Shown: positions 27,297-37,059, counted from the stretch's first letter. The stretch: 64,000 nucleotides of DNA from Nodosilinea sp. LEGE 07088 (GCF_015207395.1 NZ_JADEWX010000003.1:1-64000), one strand, 5' to 3'. Made by a program: numbers and translations. Notes: generated from the sequence alone by a model not told the origin.

Positions 27297-27749
27297 TCAG
27301 TCGTCCTCTGCGATGGGCCCTGGGCCAGGCTTCGCTATCGCACAGACATAGTCCATAGCCGCCGAGTTGAGGGGATCGGGGTCAACGGGCTGCCAGCGAT
27401 CGCTGCCCACAGGGCCGTCAAACGCTACATCCCGAAAGCGCCGACGTAAGCAGTCGTACTCGGTGAGGTAGTCAGTTCGCTGGGGCCGCTCGGTGCGGCG
27501 ATCGATGTAATAACTACCGACTCGTACCTGCCCAGAACCCAGCAGTTCAATGGAGTCAATATCGACAAACTGCTGCTGTTGGCCCTGGCTGGCGGCGGCG
27601 ACGGGGTACCAGGTAGTGGCGGCACTGTTGGCAGCAAACCCAAGATCAAGCAATAGGTGCAAGCACAGCAACCCTGTCCACCGGGCGATCGCAGTCCAGA
27701 CACCCCCCGGCGACCAATGACTAGACTTCAGGAATCGCGGGCGATGCAT
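27297..27749 (-). CDS. Exported hypothetical protein, surface-adhesin E-like
   Basis: The 150-residue protein has an N-terminal hydrophobic segment (TGLLCLHLLLDLGFAANSAA) suitable as a signal peptide. The mature part, WYPVAAASQGQQQQFVDIDS, followed by a cysteine-bearing EYDCLRRRFRD and a second cysteine (DYVCAIA), follows the pattern of short secreted domains annotated as surface-adhesin E-like. It is convergent with moeA, 9 bp away. Function is unknown. Confidence 0.65.
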   Translation of the reverse strand: MHRPRFLKSSHWSPGGVWTAIARWTGLLCLHLLLDLGFAANSAATTWYPVAAASQGQQQQFVDIDSIELLGSGQVRVGSYYIDRRTERPQRTDYLTEYDCLRRRFRDVAFDGPVGSDRWQPVDPDPLNSAAMDYVCAIAKPGPGPIAEDD

Positions 27750-27772
27750 TGCCGTGGCAGGTTAAAGGGTAA

Positions 27773-27807
27773 CTGATGGGTGATGGATGCGGCCCATTAC
27801 CCATCAG
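27773..27807. terminator. Inverted repeat at the end of the DUF7219-like gene
   Basis: CTGATGGGT (27773-27781) pairs with ACCCATCAG (27799-27807), the latter overlapping the stop codon of the minus-strand gene. The loop of 17 nt and lack of a T-tract make a terminator role only possible. Confidence 0.4.
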
Positions 27808-28072
27808 AGGTATCTGGGGGCAACTCAGGTGGTTCGATGTCGAGCAGGTTTGCTTTAGATCGCTTCAGGTCTTTCCACAGGCGTTTGATTTCGTCATAGG
27901 CATCATGGGGCGACATTTTGCCGCCGGTCTCTAGGTTGCATACAAACGACACGCGCTGGGCAAATTCTTGCAGGTTGGCATTGAAGGCCAACTGCTGAGG
28001 AGTGAACTCGCCCCAGTACTTGCTGCGGGGAAAGAGAAAACTATCTTTGGGCGATGGTTCGTTATCGGTCAT
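27797..28072 (-). CDS. Conserved cyanobacterial protein, DUF7219-like
   Basis: The 91-residue protein contains DSFLFPRSKYWGEFTPQQLAFNANLQEFAQRVSF and a helical KRLWKDLKRSK end. I recall this pattern as a small family restricted to cyanobacteria (DUF7219), unknown in function; the family number is from memory. The start at 28072 (MTDNEP) is preferred over an in-frame ATG four codons upstream, but either is possible. Confidence 0.7.
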   Translation of the reverse strand: MTDNEPSPKDSFLFPRSKYWGEFTPQQLAFNANLQEFAQRVSFVCNLETGGKMSPHDAYDEIKRLWKDLKRSKANLLDIEPPELPPDTSDG

Positions 28073-28251
28073 AGCACCAGCCAATGAAGAGCCCTATTGT
28101 TAACTTACCTTAGACCAAGTTTCTGCTCGTTGGCGGCCTAGGGCCAACGATGTCGGTTAAAGCACTAAAATTAGCCGTTTTTTCTGCTCCGTCATCCTGA
28201 TGTACTCGTCCTTCCTGCTTGGCGAAAGTAACGTGACGATTCTAAAACTCC

Positions 28252-28758
28252 TTAAGGTTTATGGCCATTGTTGCCCAGCCACTGATGAATTTGATCGACG
28301 GCGACCTTGGTATTGGCAGCGATCGCCACCGGGCCTGTGGCCAACCCTTGCCACAGGGAAATAGCACCGGGGTCCATGGCCATCAAAATGATTGGTTTCT
28401 GGGCTTTGAGGGCCAGGGCGATCTCTGAGGCTGTGCCAGGGCCTAGGCCGCAAGCGACTACCACCTGACTTGATAGGACATTGACGACGTTACGCCCATC
28501 CCCCAGGCCCGTCACGATTGGAATATCAACAGCTGCTGACATATCGGCGCCGTCTGCGGAGGGCAAAATACCGATGGTTATCCCCGCCGCCGCCTTAGCA
28601 CCCCGACAGGCGGCGTCCATTACCCCGACCGACCGACCACCCGTCAAAACGGCCCAGCCAGCCATCGCTAGAGCCTGACCTAGGGCGTAGGCTGTCTCTA
28701 GCTGGTCGGGTGTGGCGGTGATACCCGGCCCCATGACGCCGATAATAATTTGAGCCAT
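28252..28758 (-). CDS. LOG/TIGR00725-type nucleotide-binding protein
   Basis: The 168-residue Rossmann protein starts MAQIIIGVMGPG and contains GGRSVGVMDAACRGA and CGLGPGTASEIALAL, the substrate loop that replaces the PGGxGTxxE of cytokinin-activating LOG enzymes. This suits the TIGR00725 branch (also called DprA/LOG-like or molybdenum cofactor carrier-like), whose role is unsettled. A start at 28758 fits the family; the longer frame from 28794 adds 12 residues without support. Confidence 0.78.
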   Translation of the reverse strand: MAQIIIGVMGPGITATPDQLETAYALGQALAMAGWAVLTGGRSVGVMDAACRGAKAAAGITIGILPSADGADMSAAVDIPIVTGLGDGRNVVNVLSSQVVVACGLGPGTASEIALALKAQKPIILMAMDPGAISLWQGLATGPVAIAANTKVAVDQIHQWLGNNGHKP

Positions 28759-28921
28759 AGCAACTGTGGCAGTGAGTGCGCGGGGCAACAGCATCGCTAC
28801 CCTCTAAATGTGGTTCATTTCTCAGCCAGGCGCAAAGAAACTTGACGATGCTATCCCACCACTTAAGGGGGCTGTCGTTTAGATTAAGTTAACTGACGGA
28901 TAAATAACCGACGAAGAAAAT

Positions 28922-30904
28922 TTGGGTACGTTGAATCCATTCCTGGCCCTGTGCCAGTCTGCTGTTCCTGCCCCCGATTCTGCCGTGCGATCTATACTGT
29001 CTTGCTTCAGTGGGTTTCGCCTGAGTGCTCTGCTGCCCCCGGTACAGAGGCTCTGGGGTCGCTCGGCCTTGATAGGAGGGCTGGTGGTGGGAGTGGGCAC
29101 CCTGATGGGCCCGCCTGCTCTAGCCGCAGAGTCGATCACGATACAGTTAGGGCTGTTTTCCCAGACGGTTAGTCTGGATGATTTGCAGGCCTTCGCGGCC
29201 ACTGGGGAAGTTCCTGGGTCGCTGCAGCTCTACCGCCCGTTACTCAATGCCAGTCTGCAAGAGGCGTTGCAGGGCGAGATTACCCTAGACCCCGAAGTCG
29301 GCCAGGTGATCTTAGACGAAATTTTACACACCCCTGGGGGGGCGCAGCTGCTGGATACCCTGCGGGCGATCGCCCCTAATCTAGAGGCTACCGATCTGCG
29401 CTCTACCCTGGCTCAGGTGTCAGAGGCAAAGCCAGGGCTGACGCTGCTAGGCATTTTGCGGGCTATGCCCCAAGACACCCTAGAACTTAACGTGGGCACA
29501 CTCATTACCCTGGCTTCACAGTTTCGCCTGGCCCAGATGGAGAGCAAGGCCCTGAGCCGGGTGTTGCGCCAGGTACCCGATGGGCAAACTGAAGCGACAG
29601 TTGTGACCCCTGAACTGCTGGGTGTCGATCCCTTTTCGACCGGAACGGCCCAGGTCGAGCGCTGGGAGCTGGTGCTGCGCGATCGCCGCCGCGATCGCAG
29701 TATTCCGGTCGATATTTACTGGAGTGAAGACACCCACGGCCCGCTGGTGGTGATCTCCCACGGGTTTGGGGCTGACCGTCGCTTCTTTGCCTACCTGGCT
29801 CAACACCTGGCCTCCCATGGGTTGACCGTGGTATCGGTAGAACATCCCGGCAGCAACGTGGCCTCCCTGCTATCGCTGCCCGGAGATGACCTCACCACGA
29901 TTGCTGCTGCCCAAAGCCGGATTTTGCCCGCTACCGAATTCCTTGACCGACCCCGCGACATTACCTACGTGCTCGATCGCCTGGAGCGGCTCAATGCCCA
30001 CTCCTACAGTCTGCGCGATCGCCTCAATACCGACCAAGTGACGTTTATTGGCCATTCCCTCGGGGGCTATACCGGGCTGGCCCTGGCGGGGGCCGCGCTA
30101 GATCTGCGATCGCTCGAGTCCTACTGCCAGACCCTCAAGCCAGTGAATGTTTCGCCAGCAGACTGGTTCCAATGCGCTGCCCTCGATTTGCCGGTTAAAT
30201 ATGCCAACCTACGCGACGACCGCATCACTCAGCTGGTGGTGGCTAACCCCCTAACCGGTCTACTGTTTGGCGAAGCGGGCCTGAGCCGGGTACGCGTGCC
30301 GACCCTGGTCTTGGCCGGTACCCACGATGCCGTTACGCCGATGGCTAGCCAGCAGCTGCGCCCCTTTATGCAACTGTCGAGCACCAAATATTTGCTCACT
30401 GTAGTGGGTGGGTCACACCTGAGCGTTGGCGACCCCAATAATCTCAACGCCGATTTGGGGCGCATTCCCTTTATGCCAGCGCTGCCCGATGTCACGACAG
30501 CTCCCCTGCGCATCTTTCTTCAAGGGGTAACCCTCAGCTTTGTAATGCAACAGACCCCAGAGGCCGAGGCCTATGCCCCAGCACTTAGCCCTACCATGGC
30601 CAATGCCTTCTCAACAGCTAACCTGCCCCTACGCCTGAGTCAAACCGTACCCGAGGGCCTAGCTAGCTGGCCCCGGCTGCGCCAAACAGCACTCTATCGT
30701 CAGGAAGGAGTCAGTAGCTACCTGTCATCGTTGTTACACCTGGAAGCCTTGGCGATCCAAGAACAGTTTCAGGCCCTGCAGCGTCAAATGGTGGCCTATC
30801 TGCGCACCACTCCCCCTTCCCTGACGGCTGTATATCTGCCCTTTGTGATCCCTAGCGCGCCTATGCATGCCCACTATCGCTACTCCCGCGAGGCCAATCC
30901 CTAG
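28922..30904 (+). CDS. Exported alpha/beta hydrolase with N-terminal DUF1400
   Basis: The 660-residue frame opens at a TTG. A hydrophobic segment ending ALAAES near residue 70 looks like a signal peptide, so the true start may be further in. A DUF1400 domain follows (SITIQLGLFSQTVSLDDLQAFA...), then an esterase fold with oxyanion strand VVISHGFGADRRFF, nucleophile elbow GHSLGG, acid near AGTHDAVTP and catalytic His in GGSHLSV. This architecture is typical of cyanobacterial exported hydrolases. The substrate is unknown. It is convergent with the pentapeptide gene, 4 bp away. Confidence 0.85.
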   Translation: MGTLNPFLALCQSAVPAPDSAVRSILSCFSGFRLSALLPPVQRLWGRSALIGGLVVGVGTLMGPPALAAESITIQLGLFSQTVSLDDLQAFAATGEVPGSLQLYRPLLNASLQEALQGEITLDPEVGQVILDEILHTPGGAQLLDTLRAIAPNLEATDLRSTLAQVSEAKPGLTLLGILRAMPQDTLELNVGTLITLASQFRLAQMESKALSRVLRQVPDGQTEATVVTPELLGVDPFSTGTAQVERWELVLRDRRRDRSIPVDIYWSEDTHGPLVVISHGFGADRRFFAYLAQHLASHGLTVVSVEHPGSNVASLLSLPGDDLTTIAAAQSRILPATEFLDRPRDITYVLDRLERLNAHSYSLRDRLNTDQVTFIGHSLGGYTGLALAGAALDLRSLESYCQTLKPVNVSPADWFQCAALDLPVKYANLRDDRITQLVVANPLTGLLFGEAGLSRVRVPTLVLAGTHDAVTPMASQQLRPFMQLSSTKYLLTVVGGSHLSVGDPNNLNADLGRIPFMPALPDVTTAPLRIFLQGVTLSFVMQQTPEAEAYAPALSPTMANAFSTANLPLRLSQTVPEGLASWPRLRQTALYRQEGVSSYLSSLLHLEALAIQEQFQALQRQMVAYLRTTPPSLTAVYLPFVIPSAPMHAHYRYSREANP

Positions 30905-30908
30905 GGAA

Positions 30909-31817
30909 CTACCTGGTCTCCTCATCCTTTGAAGCCATGGTGTACCCATCCGGCATAATGGTGCCGTGTACATCGGTGCGGCGCAGGTTTGTGTAGTCGA
31001 GCTTGGCGTTGATCATGACGGCATCCGTCAGATCGGCACCGCTCAGGTTTGACCAACTCAGTCGAGTTCGATAGAGCGTAGCCCCCCGGAGGTTAGCGCC
31101 CCGTAGTGAACTCCAGCTGAGGTTTGCCCCCCGCAGATTGGCCTGAGAAAGGTTGGCATTGACCAGGTTGGTGCTGTTTAGTTTAGCTCGGCTCAGATCA
31201 GCTTCCTGAAAGTTGGCTCCCTCCATCGTGGCCCCCGTGAGCACTGCCTCTACCAAAATGGCCTCCTTGAAAATAACGCGGTTCATTAGGGCGCTGGTTA
31301 AATTGGCGTGCTCTAGATTGGCATGGCTTAGATCTGTGGCCAGCAGCCGACCCCGACTCAAGCTGGCTTCATTGAGCTGGGCACCCTGGAGGGTCGCGTG
31401 GTCAAGAACGGCCTCGTTAAGGTTAGTGTCCCGCAGGGTGGCTTCACTGAGGTCGGCGCGTACCAGGTTGGCGCTACGCATACCGGCCTCGCTCAGGTCA
31501 GCCCGCGCTAGGCAGCTATCGGTCAAGTCGGCACCGATTAAATTGGCTAATACCAGAACCGCCTGCTGAAAATTGATATGGGTGAGCTGGGCTTCGCGAA
31601 AGTTGGCTCCCACCAGGGTGGCTCCGGCAAAGTTAGTATTTTGTAGATTGGATTGTCGGAAGTTAGCTCCACTGAGGTTTTGCCGACTGAGGTCGGCTCC
31701 CACCATCTGAATACCGCGAAAGTCGCGCTCGCCTGCTGCGTAGCGTTCTAGCAGGTTGGCGGCCGTAATATCTGCGGGCCAATCGAGGGGCTGAGAATTA
31801 GAGGGAGGGGTTTCCAA
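30909..31817 (-). CDS. Pentapeptide-repeat protein
   Basis: After about 30 residues, nearly the whole 302-residue protein consists of A(D/N)LXX repeats (for example LVGANFREAQLTHINF, ADLSEAGMRSANL). They form a right-handed quadrilateral beta-helix. There is no signal peptide or extra domain. The role of most such cyanobacterial proteins is unknown; some mimic DNA. Confidence 0.92.
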   Translation of the reverse strand: METPPSNSQPLDWPADITAANLLERYAAGERDFRGIQMVGADLSRQNLSGANFRQSNLQNTNFAGATLVGANFREAQLTHINFQQAVLVLANLIGADLTDSCLARADLSEAGMRSANLVRADLSEATLRDTNLNEAVLDHATLQGAQLNEASLSRGRLLATDLSHANLEHANLTSALMNRVIFKEAILVEAVLTGATMEGANFQEADLSRAKLNSTNLVNANLSQANLRGANLSWSSLRGANLRGATLYRTRLSWSNLSGADLTDAVMINAKLDYTNLRRTDVHGTIMPDGYTMASKDEETR

Positions 31818-32287
31818 CGAAATTCCTCAAGGGTGACGATAATTCAGGGGAAGTGGGCGATCGCAGGGAAACCCGTAAATACATAGGTCAGAATCGGCGA
31901 ATGCTTTCAGCCCTGGGCCCATATAGCAACAAGAACCTCGGCCCAGGGCTCGCGACTAGCCCTGAGTGCCTTGACCGGGACTGAAGACGATGGTGGTGTA
32001 CTAAACGCCCCAGCACTTTAGCGTAAGCTATAAGCGCTGCCCCTCCCAGCCTATCCGAGGGAAGCTTACCTGGCTATAGGCCAGATGGCGTGACAGCAAA
32101 GTCAGATCGGCTATCAGCCGGGGCAGGGTTGTCTCTGGTAGTCGGCACCTTTGTCTCCCAACGGCGGCTAGCGGTGGGCTTCACATGGTTGGCGATGGCA
32201 GCAAAATCTAAAGGCTGGACGGGGCTGGGCCCACCAGACCCACCTGCATTTATCCTGGATGGAGTGACCATGAGGTTGATTTAGGCC
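31818..32287. other. Divergent spacer with an 11-bp inverted repeat
   Basis: This 470-bp spacer lies between the minus-strand pentapeptide gene and a plus-strand gene. AGCCCTGGGCC (31909-31919) and GGCCCAGGGCT (31940-31950) form a GC-rich hairpin with a 20-nt loop. Frames in the second half lack coding features. Confidence 0.5.
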
Positions 32288-33097
32288 ATGGGTCGATCGC
32301 TACTGCTACTGCTGCGCCGCCGCCTATTCTGGCTGACCCTGCTGCTGACAGTATGGCTGCTGTGCAGTGGTCAGGCCCAGGCGGGGGCCCTGGTTGATCG
32401 CCTAGAGGCGTTTCCAGATTGGGGGACAAAGTCCTCGCTGCCATCGGCCCAGGGTGATTTGGTCTATCCCGACTGGCTGCGCGGTGAATGGCAGCTCACC
32501 AGTACCCTGATCGACTTGGCGGCTCCCCTGGCCCCCGATATGGTGACGCCTGGCTTTGAAGGCAACCGCGAGCAAGTGGGGGTACCGGTGGACTGCCCAG
32601 TGAGGTTTGTTGCAGTTGCCCAACGGGCCCTTGGCCTTGTACCGCTACTGACGGGTGACACTCAAACCGTGGCCGATCGCGCTTTCAATGGCCTGAGCCT
32701 GGCCCGGGCTTATCTGGGTGAAGCGGCTGTCAAAGCCGTCAAGGTTGACCCCGAGAACCCCAACCGCCAGGTGACCTTGCTGAGCCGCCAGCGCCAGTTG
32801 GAGTCTACCGTGACGGCTCGGGCTACCGAGACCCCAATGGGTGGGCAATTTATTACCGTTGAGCGCTTTCAGCAGGTCTTTCGGGGTGGAGCGATTCCGT
32901 ACTTTAACGAAGTGGAAACCACTACTGCTTATCGTTATCAGCCCCAGAGTCTCACCGCGTCGAGGAGGGAGCAGCACGTTACCGCCGACCAGGTGACGGT
33001 GGTATATCTATCTCCCCAGGATCCTGATTTTCTCAAAGCTCAGAATCAGCCTGTGGCCCTGTATCGCTATCGCCTAGAGTTAGAGCCACTGACGTGA
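32288..33097 (+). CDS. Exported conserved protein, DUF6816-like
   Basis: The 269-residue protein has a basic N-terminus, one hydrophobic segment and AQAGAL as a likely signal peptidase site. The mature start reads FPDWGTKSSLPSAQGDLVYPDWLRGEWQLTSTLIDL. I associate this pattern with a lipocalin-like family of cyanobacteria and plastids (DUF6816, number from memory). A lumenal or periplasmic location is likely. Function is unknown. Confidence 0.7.
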   Translation: MGRSLLLLLRRRLFWLTLLLTVWLLCSGQAQAGALVDRLEAFPDWGTKSSLPSAQGDLVYPDWLRGEWQLTSTLIDLAAPLAPDMVTPGFEGNREQVGVPVDCPVRFVAVAQRALGLVPLLTGDTQTVADRAFNGLSLARAYLGEAAVKAVKVDPENPNRQVTLLSRQRQLESTVTARATETPMGGQFITVERFQQVFRGGAIPYFNEVETTTAYRYQPQSLTASRREQHVTADQVTVVYLSPQDPDFLKAQNQPVALYRYRLELEPLT

Positions 33098-33611
33098 GTC
33101 GGTTTGCAGAAGCCAAGGTGGGTGGAGGGTTCCCTGGCGATCGGGAGGGATGCAAACTTAATTTAACGGTGCTTTAACGTTGGGCCGAATGGCAGTAGTA
33201 TGAGTTTAGGTTATGGTTTGCCCACTGCCCGTACCAGTTATTTGACGCAGATAGTTTATTTGACGCAGATAGTTTATTTGACGCAGATAGTCGATCGTTA
33301 GGGGTAGTAAATATTTGCCGCCGCCAGTCTAGCTGCTTCAGCGCGATCTAGGAACGTCTGAACGGTGAGGAGTCGATGTTTGTGAGGTCGTTGCAGCTGG
33401 TTTTATGCTGATGCTGCGGCAAGCCATCGGTAGCTGAAACAGCCATGGTGGATTGATGGCGTTCTGACTGGTCTGCTGATCTGTTCTAAGGGTTGATCTA
33501 TCGGTCAGCCGCGATCGCCTCTTTTTGACGCTTTTATAACATTTCTTTATTCATTGCGACGGTACCACTAACCCATAGCTGCTGGCTGAACTCGTTAGGA
33601 GATTTTTCCCA
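33098..33611. other. Promoter region with a tandem 18-bp repeat
   Basis: This 514-bp spacer holds three tandem copies of AGTTTATTTGACGCAGAT (see repeat entry) about 320 bp before the next start. Otherwise no gene or strong structure is visible. Confidence 0.5.
33236..33288 (+). repeat. Three tandem copies of an 18-bp unit
   Basis: The unit AGTTTATTTGACGCAGAT occurs at 33253-33270 and 33271-33288; the first copy, 33236-33252, lacks one T. Each unit contains TTGACG, similar to a -35 element. Regular spacing near 18 bp, close to two helical turns, would suit a cooperative regulator or could be simple slippage. Confidence 0.85.
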
Positions 33612-34235
33612 ATGACTGACTTCCATGCGCTGAATTGGCCTGCGCCTGGTGGCAGCAGGCCCGAGCGAGTTGCGATCGCAGGCACTATCACCAATGCCGT
33701 TACGCACGAGGTGATACCTCGGGCCGTCGTGCGCATTACGGCGGCCCCTGAGGCCTTTGCCGAGAGATTAATGGCCATCTTAACCAGCGCGATCGCCCAC
33801 CAACCGCATCTTCAGGCCCAGTACCAAGACCTGCTAGAAAGCTGGAATCGATCCCTAGCGTCTCTGGCCACGGCCCAGCTGTTGTTTGACCGACTGGGGC
33901 CAGTGTTAGGGCTGGCCCGCCTCGACGAGACCCAGGCTGGTGGTGACGGCCACTATTGTTTCTGTGATCTGCCCCCTGGCCTTTACACCCTCGTCGCTAG
34001 CTATACCTGGCTCAATCACTGCCATGGCTCGACGTCAGCCCAAGCCGAGATCGCGCCCAACTGCCACCAGCATGCCTTTGTCGAACTTGACATGGCCCTG
34101 AGCTTAGCGCCCGGGTCGTGGCCCTTAACTGTGATCGGTCACCCCCAGCATTTTGCCCTGGCATCAGGTGCCTTCAATGGCCTTCCCAATGGGGCTTTGA
34201 CCCTCCAGGCTAGGGACGGAAATCGGTCTCGTTGA
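33612..34235 (+). CDS. Carboxypeptidase-regulatory-like domain protein
   Basis: The 207-residue protein starts with a beta-strand VAIAGTITNAVTHEVIPRAVVRITAAP, runs into a helical insert (residues ~60-110), and returns to GDGHYCFCDLPPGLYTLVASY, the closing strands of a CarboxypepD_reg/SpaA-like beta-sandwich. There is no signal peptide. The last 26 bp overlap the 3' end of the convergent SGNH hydrolase gene. Function is unknown. Similar domains occur near contractile-injection genes, none of which are here. Confidence 0.65.
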   Translation: MTDFHALNWPAPGGSRPERVAIAGTITNAVTHEVIPRAVVRITAAPEAFAERLMAILTSAIAHQPHLQAQYQDLLESWNRSLASLATAQLLFDRLGPVLGLARLDETQAGGDGHYCFCDLPPGLYTLVASYTWLNHCHGSTSAQAEIAPNCHQHAFVELDMALSLAPGSWPLTVIGHPQHFALASGAFNGLPNGALTLQARDGNRSR

Positions 34236-35073
34236 TGAGGGCTAGGGCGGTGCGCCAGACCATGTAACCCTCTGCGTTGAGGTGCAGGCCATCGGTCGTC
34301 ATGTCGGAGCGCAGATACCCTTCGCCGTTGACAAATAACGGGTACAAGTCTAAAAACTCGGCTTCAGACTCAGCTGCGACCAGCTCAAGCTGGCCATTGA
34401 CCTCGCGAATGAGCTCGGGGGGAATTGCCATCAGGCGATCGCGGCCTTCCCAGGTAGCCGACTCGCCCCCATGGGGTAAGATCGACTGCACCACAATTCT
34501 AGCGGTAGGGTGGGTTTGGTGCAGATAATCGATTATCCGGCGAACGTTATAGACCAGATCGGTGGGTGAGCCTCCCCAGACTAGGTCATTGATGCCCACC
34601 ATGATAAACACCGCCTCTGGGGAAGTATCGTCGAGTAGGTAGAGGCGGTTACGTAACCCTCCTGAGTTTTCTCCCGAGATGGCCTGGTTAATCCAGGTCT
34701 TGCGCCCGGGCAGCAGGCTGCTCGGAAACCAGAGCGTGAGCGAATCACCCAGCAAGATATTTTGTCGAGGGGCATCAATGGCGACAACTGCCTTCGCCTC
34801 AGCATCTAAAAGGGCTACCCACTGCTCATAGTTGAGGCTGTGGCGGTTACCTAGTTCGGGTTCAAAGGGGGCTGCGCCCTGGGCATTGGCCGCAAAGGCA
34901 TTGGCCTGGGGCAGCACCGCATCTCCTGCCCGGTTGAGCTGCCGCAGCATGACCATAGCGGTGATAAACAGCAGCCCATTCATGACCAGGGATAGCAAGG
35001 CCCAGGACGGTACGCGCTGCAAGTAGTACAGCGCTGCACGAAGCTGCGGGTGGGATAGAAAAGGAAATGCCAC
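34210..35073 (-). CDS. SGNH/GDSL hydrolase with N-terminal membrane anchor
   Basis: The 287-residue protein has one N-terminal helix (SWALLSLVMNGLLFITAMVML), then a spacer and an SGNH domain: block I ILLGDSLTLWF with the nucleophilic Ser, block III VGINDLVWGG, and block V DGLHLNAEGY with Asp and His. It is probably an envelope esterase or acetyl-hydrolase acting on polysaccharide or lipid. The substrate is unknown. It overlaps the convergent gene by 26 bp. Confidence 0.88.
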   Translation of the reverse strand: MAFPFLSHPQLRAALYYLQRVPSWALLSLVMNGLLFITAMVMLRQLNRAGDAVLPQANAFAANAQGAAPFEPELGNRHSLNYEQWVALLDAEAKAVVAIDAPRQNILLGDSLTLWFPSSLLPGRKTWINQAISGENSGGLRNRLYLLDDTSPEAVFIMVGINDLVWGGSPTDLVYNVRRIIDYLHQTHPTARIVVQSILPHGGESATWEGRDRLMAIPPELIREVNGQLELVAAESEAEFLDLYPLFVNGEGYLRSDMTTDGLHLNAEGYMVWRTALALINETDFRP

Positions 35074-35201
35074 GGCAGTATTACCTACGAACCAGGGTCA
35101 GAAAATCTGTGCCCTCTATGGGTCAAATTGTAGATAGATTTCTCATCCATGAACCACTCTTATCGTGAAGCTTGCCGTCCCAGAACTTTAGGACGCGCGG
35201 G

Positions 35202-36293
35202 CTATACGTTAAACCGAAACAGCATGACATCGCCCTCTTGCACCACGTACTCTTTGCCTTCGCTACGGACCTGCCCTTTGTCTTTGGCCGTAGCCAGTGA
35301 GCCCGCCGCCACTAAGTCGGCGTAGGCGACCGTTTCAGCGCGAATAAAGCCACGCTCAAAGTCAGTGTGAATCACTCCGGCTGCCTGGGGAGCTACCATA
35401 CCGGCATGGATCGTCCAGGCCCGGGTCTCTTTAGGGCCGGTGGTGAAATAGGTGCGCAATCCCAGCAGCTCATAGGTAGCCCGAATCAGGGTTTTGAGTC
35501 CGCCTTCTTCCACCCCTAGGGCCGCCAAAAAGTCTTGGCGTTCGGCGTCATCGAGCTCCACCAGCTCCGCTTCGACCTGGGCTGAGATCACCACGACTTG
35601 GGCCTCTTCTGCGGCGGCGACTGTGCGCACCTGCTCGACCCAGGCATTGCCGCTGGAGAGGTCATCTTCGGAAACGTTGGTGGCGTAGATCACGGGCTTG
35701 CGAGTAAGTAGCCCCAGGGGTTTAATGATGGTCTCTTCCTCGGCGTCCAGTTCCACTTGGCGAGCCGTTTGGCCCTCGTTGAGCACCGGCAGTATTTTTT
35801 CTAGAATGGCGAGCTCGGCCTGGGCCTCTTTGTCGGCGCGGGCTAGCTTGCGCACTCGCTCAACCCGGCGCTCTAGCTGGGCTAGATCAGACAGGGCTAG
35901 CTCCAGGTTGATGATCTCAATATCGCGTACTGGGTCGACGGAGCCGGAGACGTGGATGATGTCGTCGTCGTCGAAGCAGCGCACCACGTGAACGATCGCA
36001 TCGACTTCACGAATATTGGCCAAAAACTGATTGCCCAGCCCTTCTCCCTGGCTAGCACCCTGGACCAGGCCGGCGATATCGACAAACTCAACCCGGGCCG
36101 GTACCACGTCTAAGGAGCTAGATAGATCTGCTAACACCTGGAGGCGGCTATCAGGCACCGCCACCACCCCCACGTTGGGCTCAATGGTACAAAAGGGAAA
36201 GTTTGCCGCTTGGGCTTTGGCGTTGGCCACCACGGCGTTAAATAGGGTGGATTTGCCAACGTTAGGAAGCCCAACAATGCCAGCTCGTAACAT
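35202..36293 (-). CDS. ychF: Obg-family ATPase YchF (OLA1 homolog)
   Basis: The 363-residue protein has P-loop GLPNVGKST (residues 8-16), the switch NFPFCTIEPNVG, and an altered G4 motif in ATNVSED that gives preference for ATP over GTP. The C-terminal TGS-like domain contains GPKETRAWTIHAG and ends VVQEGDVMLFRFNV. It binds ribosomes and is implicated in oxidative-stress responses. The length and ends are exactly as usual. Confidence 0.97.
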   Translation of the reverse strand: MLRAGIVGLPNVGKSTLFNAVVANAKAQAANFPFCTIEPNVGVVAVPDSRLQVLADLSSSLDVVPARVEFVDIAGLVQGASQGEGLGNQFLANIREVDAIVHVVRCFDDDDIIHVSGSVDPVRDIEIINLELALSDLAQLERRVERVRKLARADKEAQAELAILEKILPVLNEGQTARQVELDAEEETIIKPLGLLTRKPVIYATNVSEDDLSSGNAWVEQVRTVAAAEEAQVVVISAQVEAELVELDDAERQDFLAALGVEEGGLKTLIRATYELLGLRTYFTTGPKETRAWTIHAGMVAPQAAGVIHTDFERGFIRAETVAYADLVAAGSLATAKDKGQVRSEGKEYVVQEGDVMLFRFNV

Positions 36294-36444
36294 GGGGTAA
36301 CTCTAGCTCAGTAAACAGATTGGAAAGCAATGGCGAGGGTCATGGGGCCCGGCACCTATCTAGCATAGGAGAGGATGGGGCCATTGCGGAGGTGTTGCTA
36401 TACCCTTGAAGCTGAGAAATCTGAGACCGCAGAAGAGTAATGCT

Positions 36445-37059
36445 ATGGCTGACAAAAACGGAGTGGGATGCTGGCGTTGGGTGCGGGTGGCAAGCGTGGT
36501 GATGGCCTTGGGGGTAACGGGATGTGCCACCCTCGGCCTATCGCCGCGATCGCAGGAGAATGACGCCACAACGCCCCAGTACGTCGATCGCAGCTTTCGC
36601 GGTGATATGTTGGTCAGCCGTCTCAAGCCCATCCGCCTGCGGCTATCCAACGGTTGGCAGCCTGCCCCCGCCACCAGCCTGCACCCCAACGCCGATCTAG
36701 AAGCCTACAACCTCGACCAGAACATGTTTTTGGTGGTGCTCGGAGAAGATCGCGCTGCGGTGGCTTCCGGCACATTGGAAGACCAGGCCAGTATTTATTT
36801 ACAAATTCTCAAGGGCGGCTTTAGCCAGGTGATAGCGGATGAGGCTCGCACCAGCGTAGAGCGGGTGAATGGCTTTCCAGCGGTGCAATATGAAGTGCGG
36901 GGCGAGGTCAACCAGCGCCCAGTAGCCTACATACATACCACCGTCGAGATGGGCGAAAACTATTACCAGGTGGTTGTTTGGACGCCTGATGACCTGCGTG
37001 TAGCCAACAGTGAAGCCATGCGGGCCATCGTACAAGAATTTCGCGATGCCCAGCTCTGA
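36445..37059 (+). CDS. Predicted lipoprotein
   Basis: From the ATG at 36445 the protein has 204 residues with a hydrophobic segment ending in the lipobox VTGC. The mature part contains LSNGWQPAPATSLHPNADLEAYN and a domain resembling PsbP/DUF1795-like folds (YIHTTVEMGENYYQVVVWTP, then EAMRAIVQEFR at the end). I prefer this start to one 13 codons upstream because it puts the basic region next to the hydrophobic core. Function is unknown. Confidence 0.72.
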   Translation: MADKNGVGCWRWVRVASVVMALGVTGCATLGLSPRSQENDATTPQYVDRSFRGDMLVSRLKPIRLRLSNGWQPAPATSLHPNADLEAYNLDQNMFLVVLGEDRAAVASGTLEDQASIYLQILKGGFSQVIADEARTSVERVNGFPAVQYEVRGEVNQRPVAYIHTTVEMGENYYQVVVWTPDDLRVANSEAMRAIVQEFRDAQL

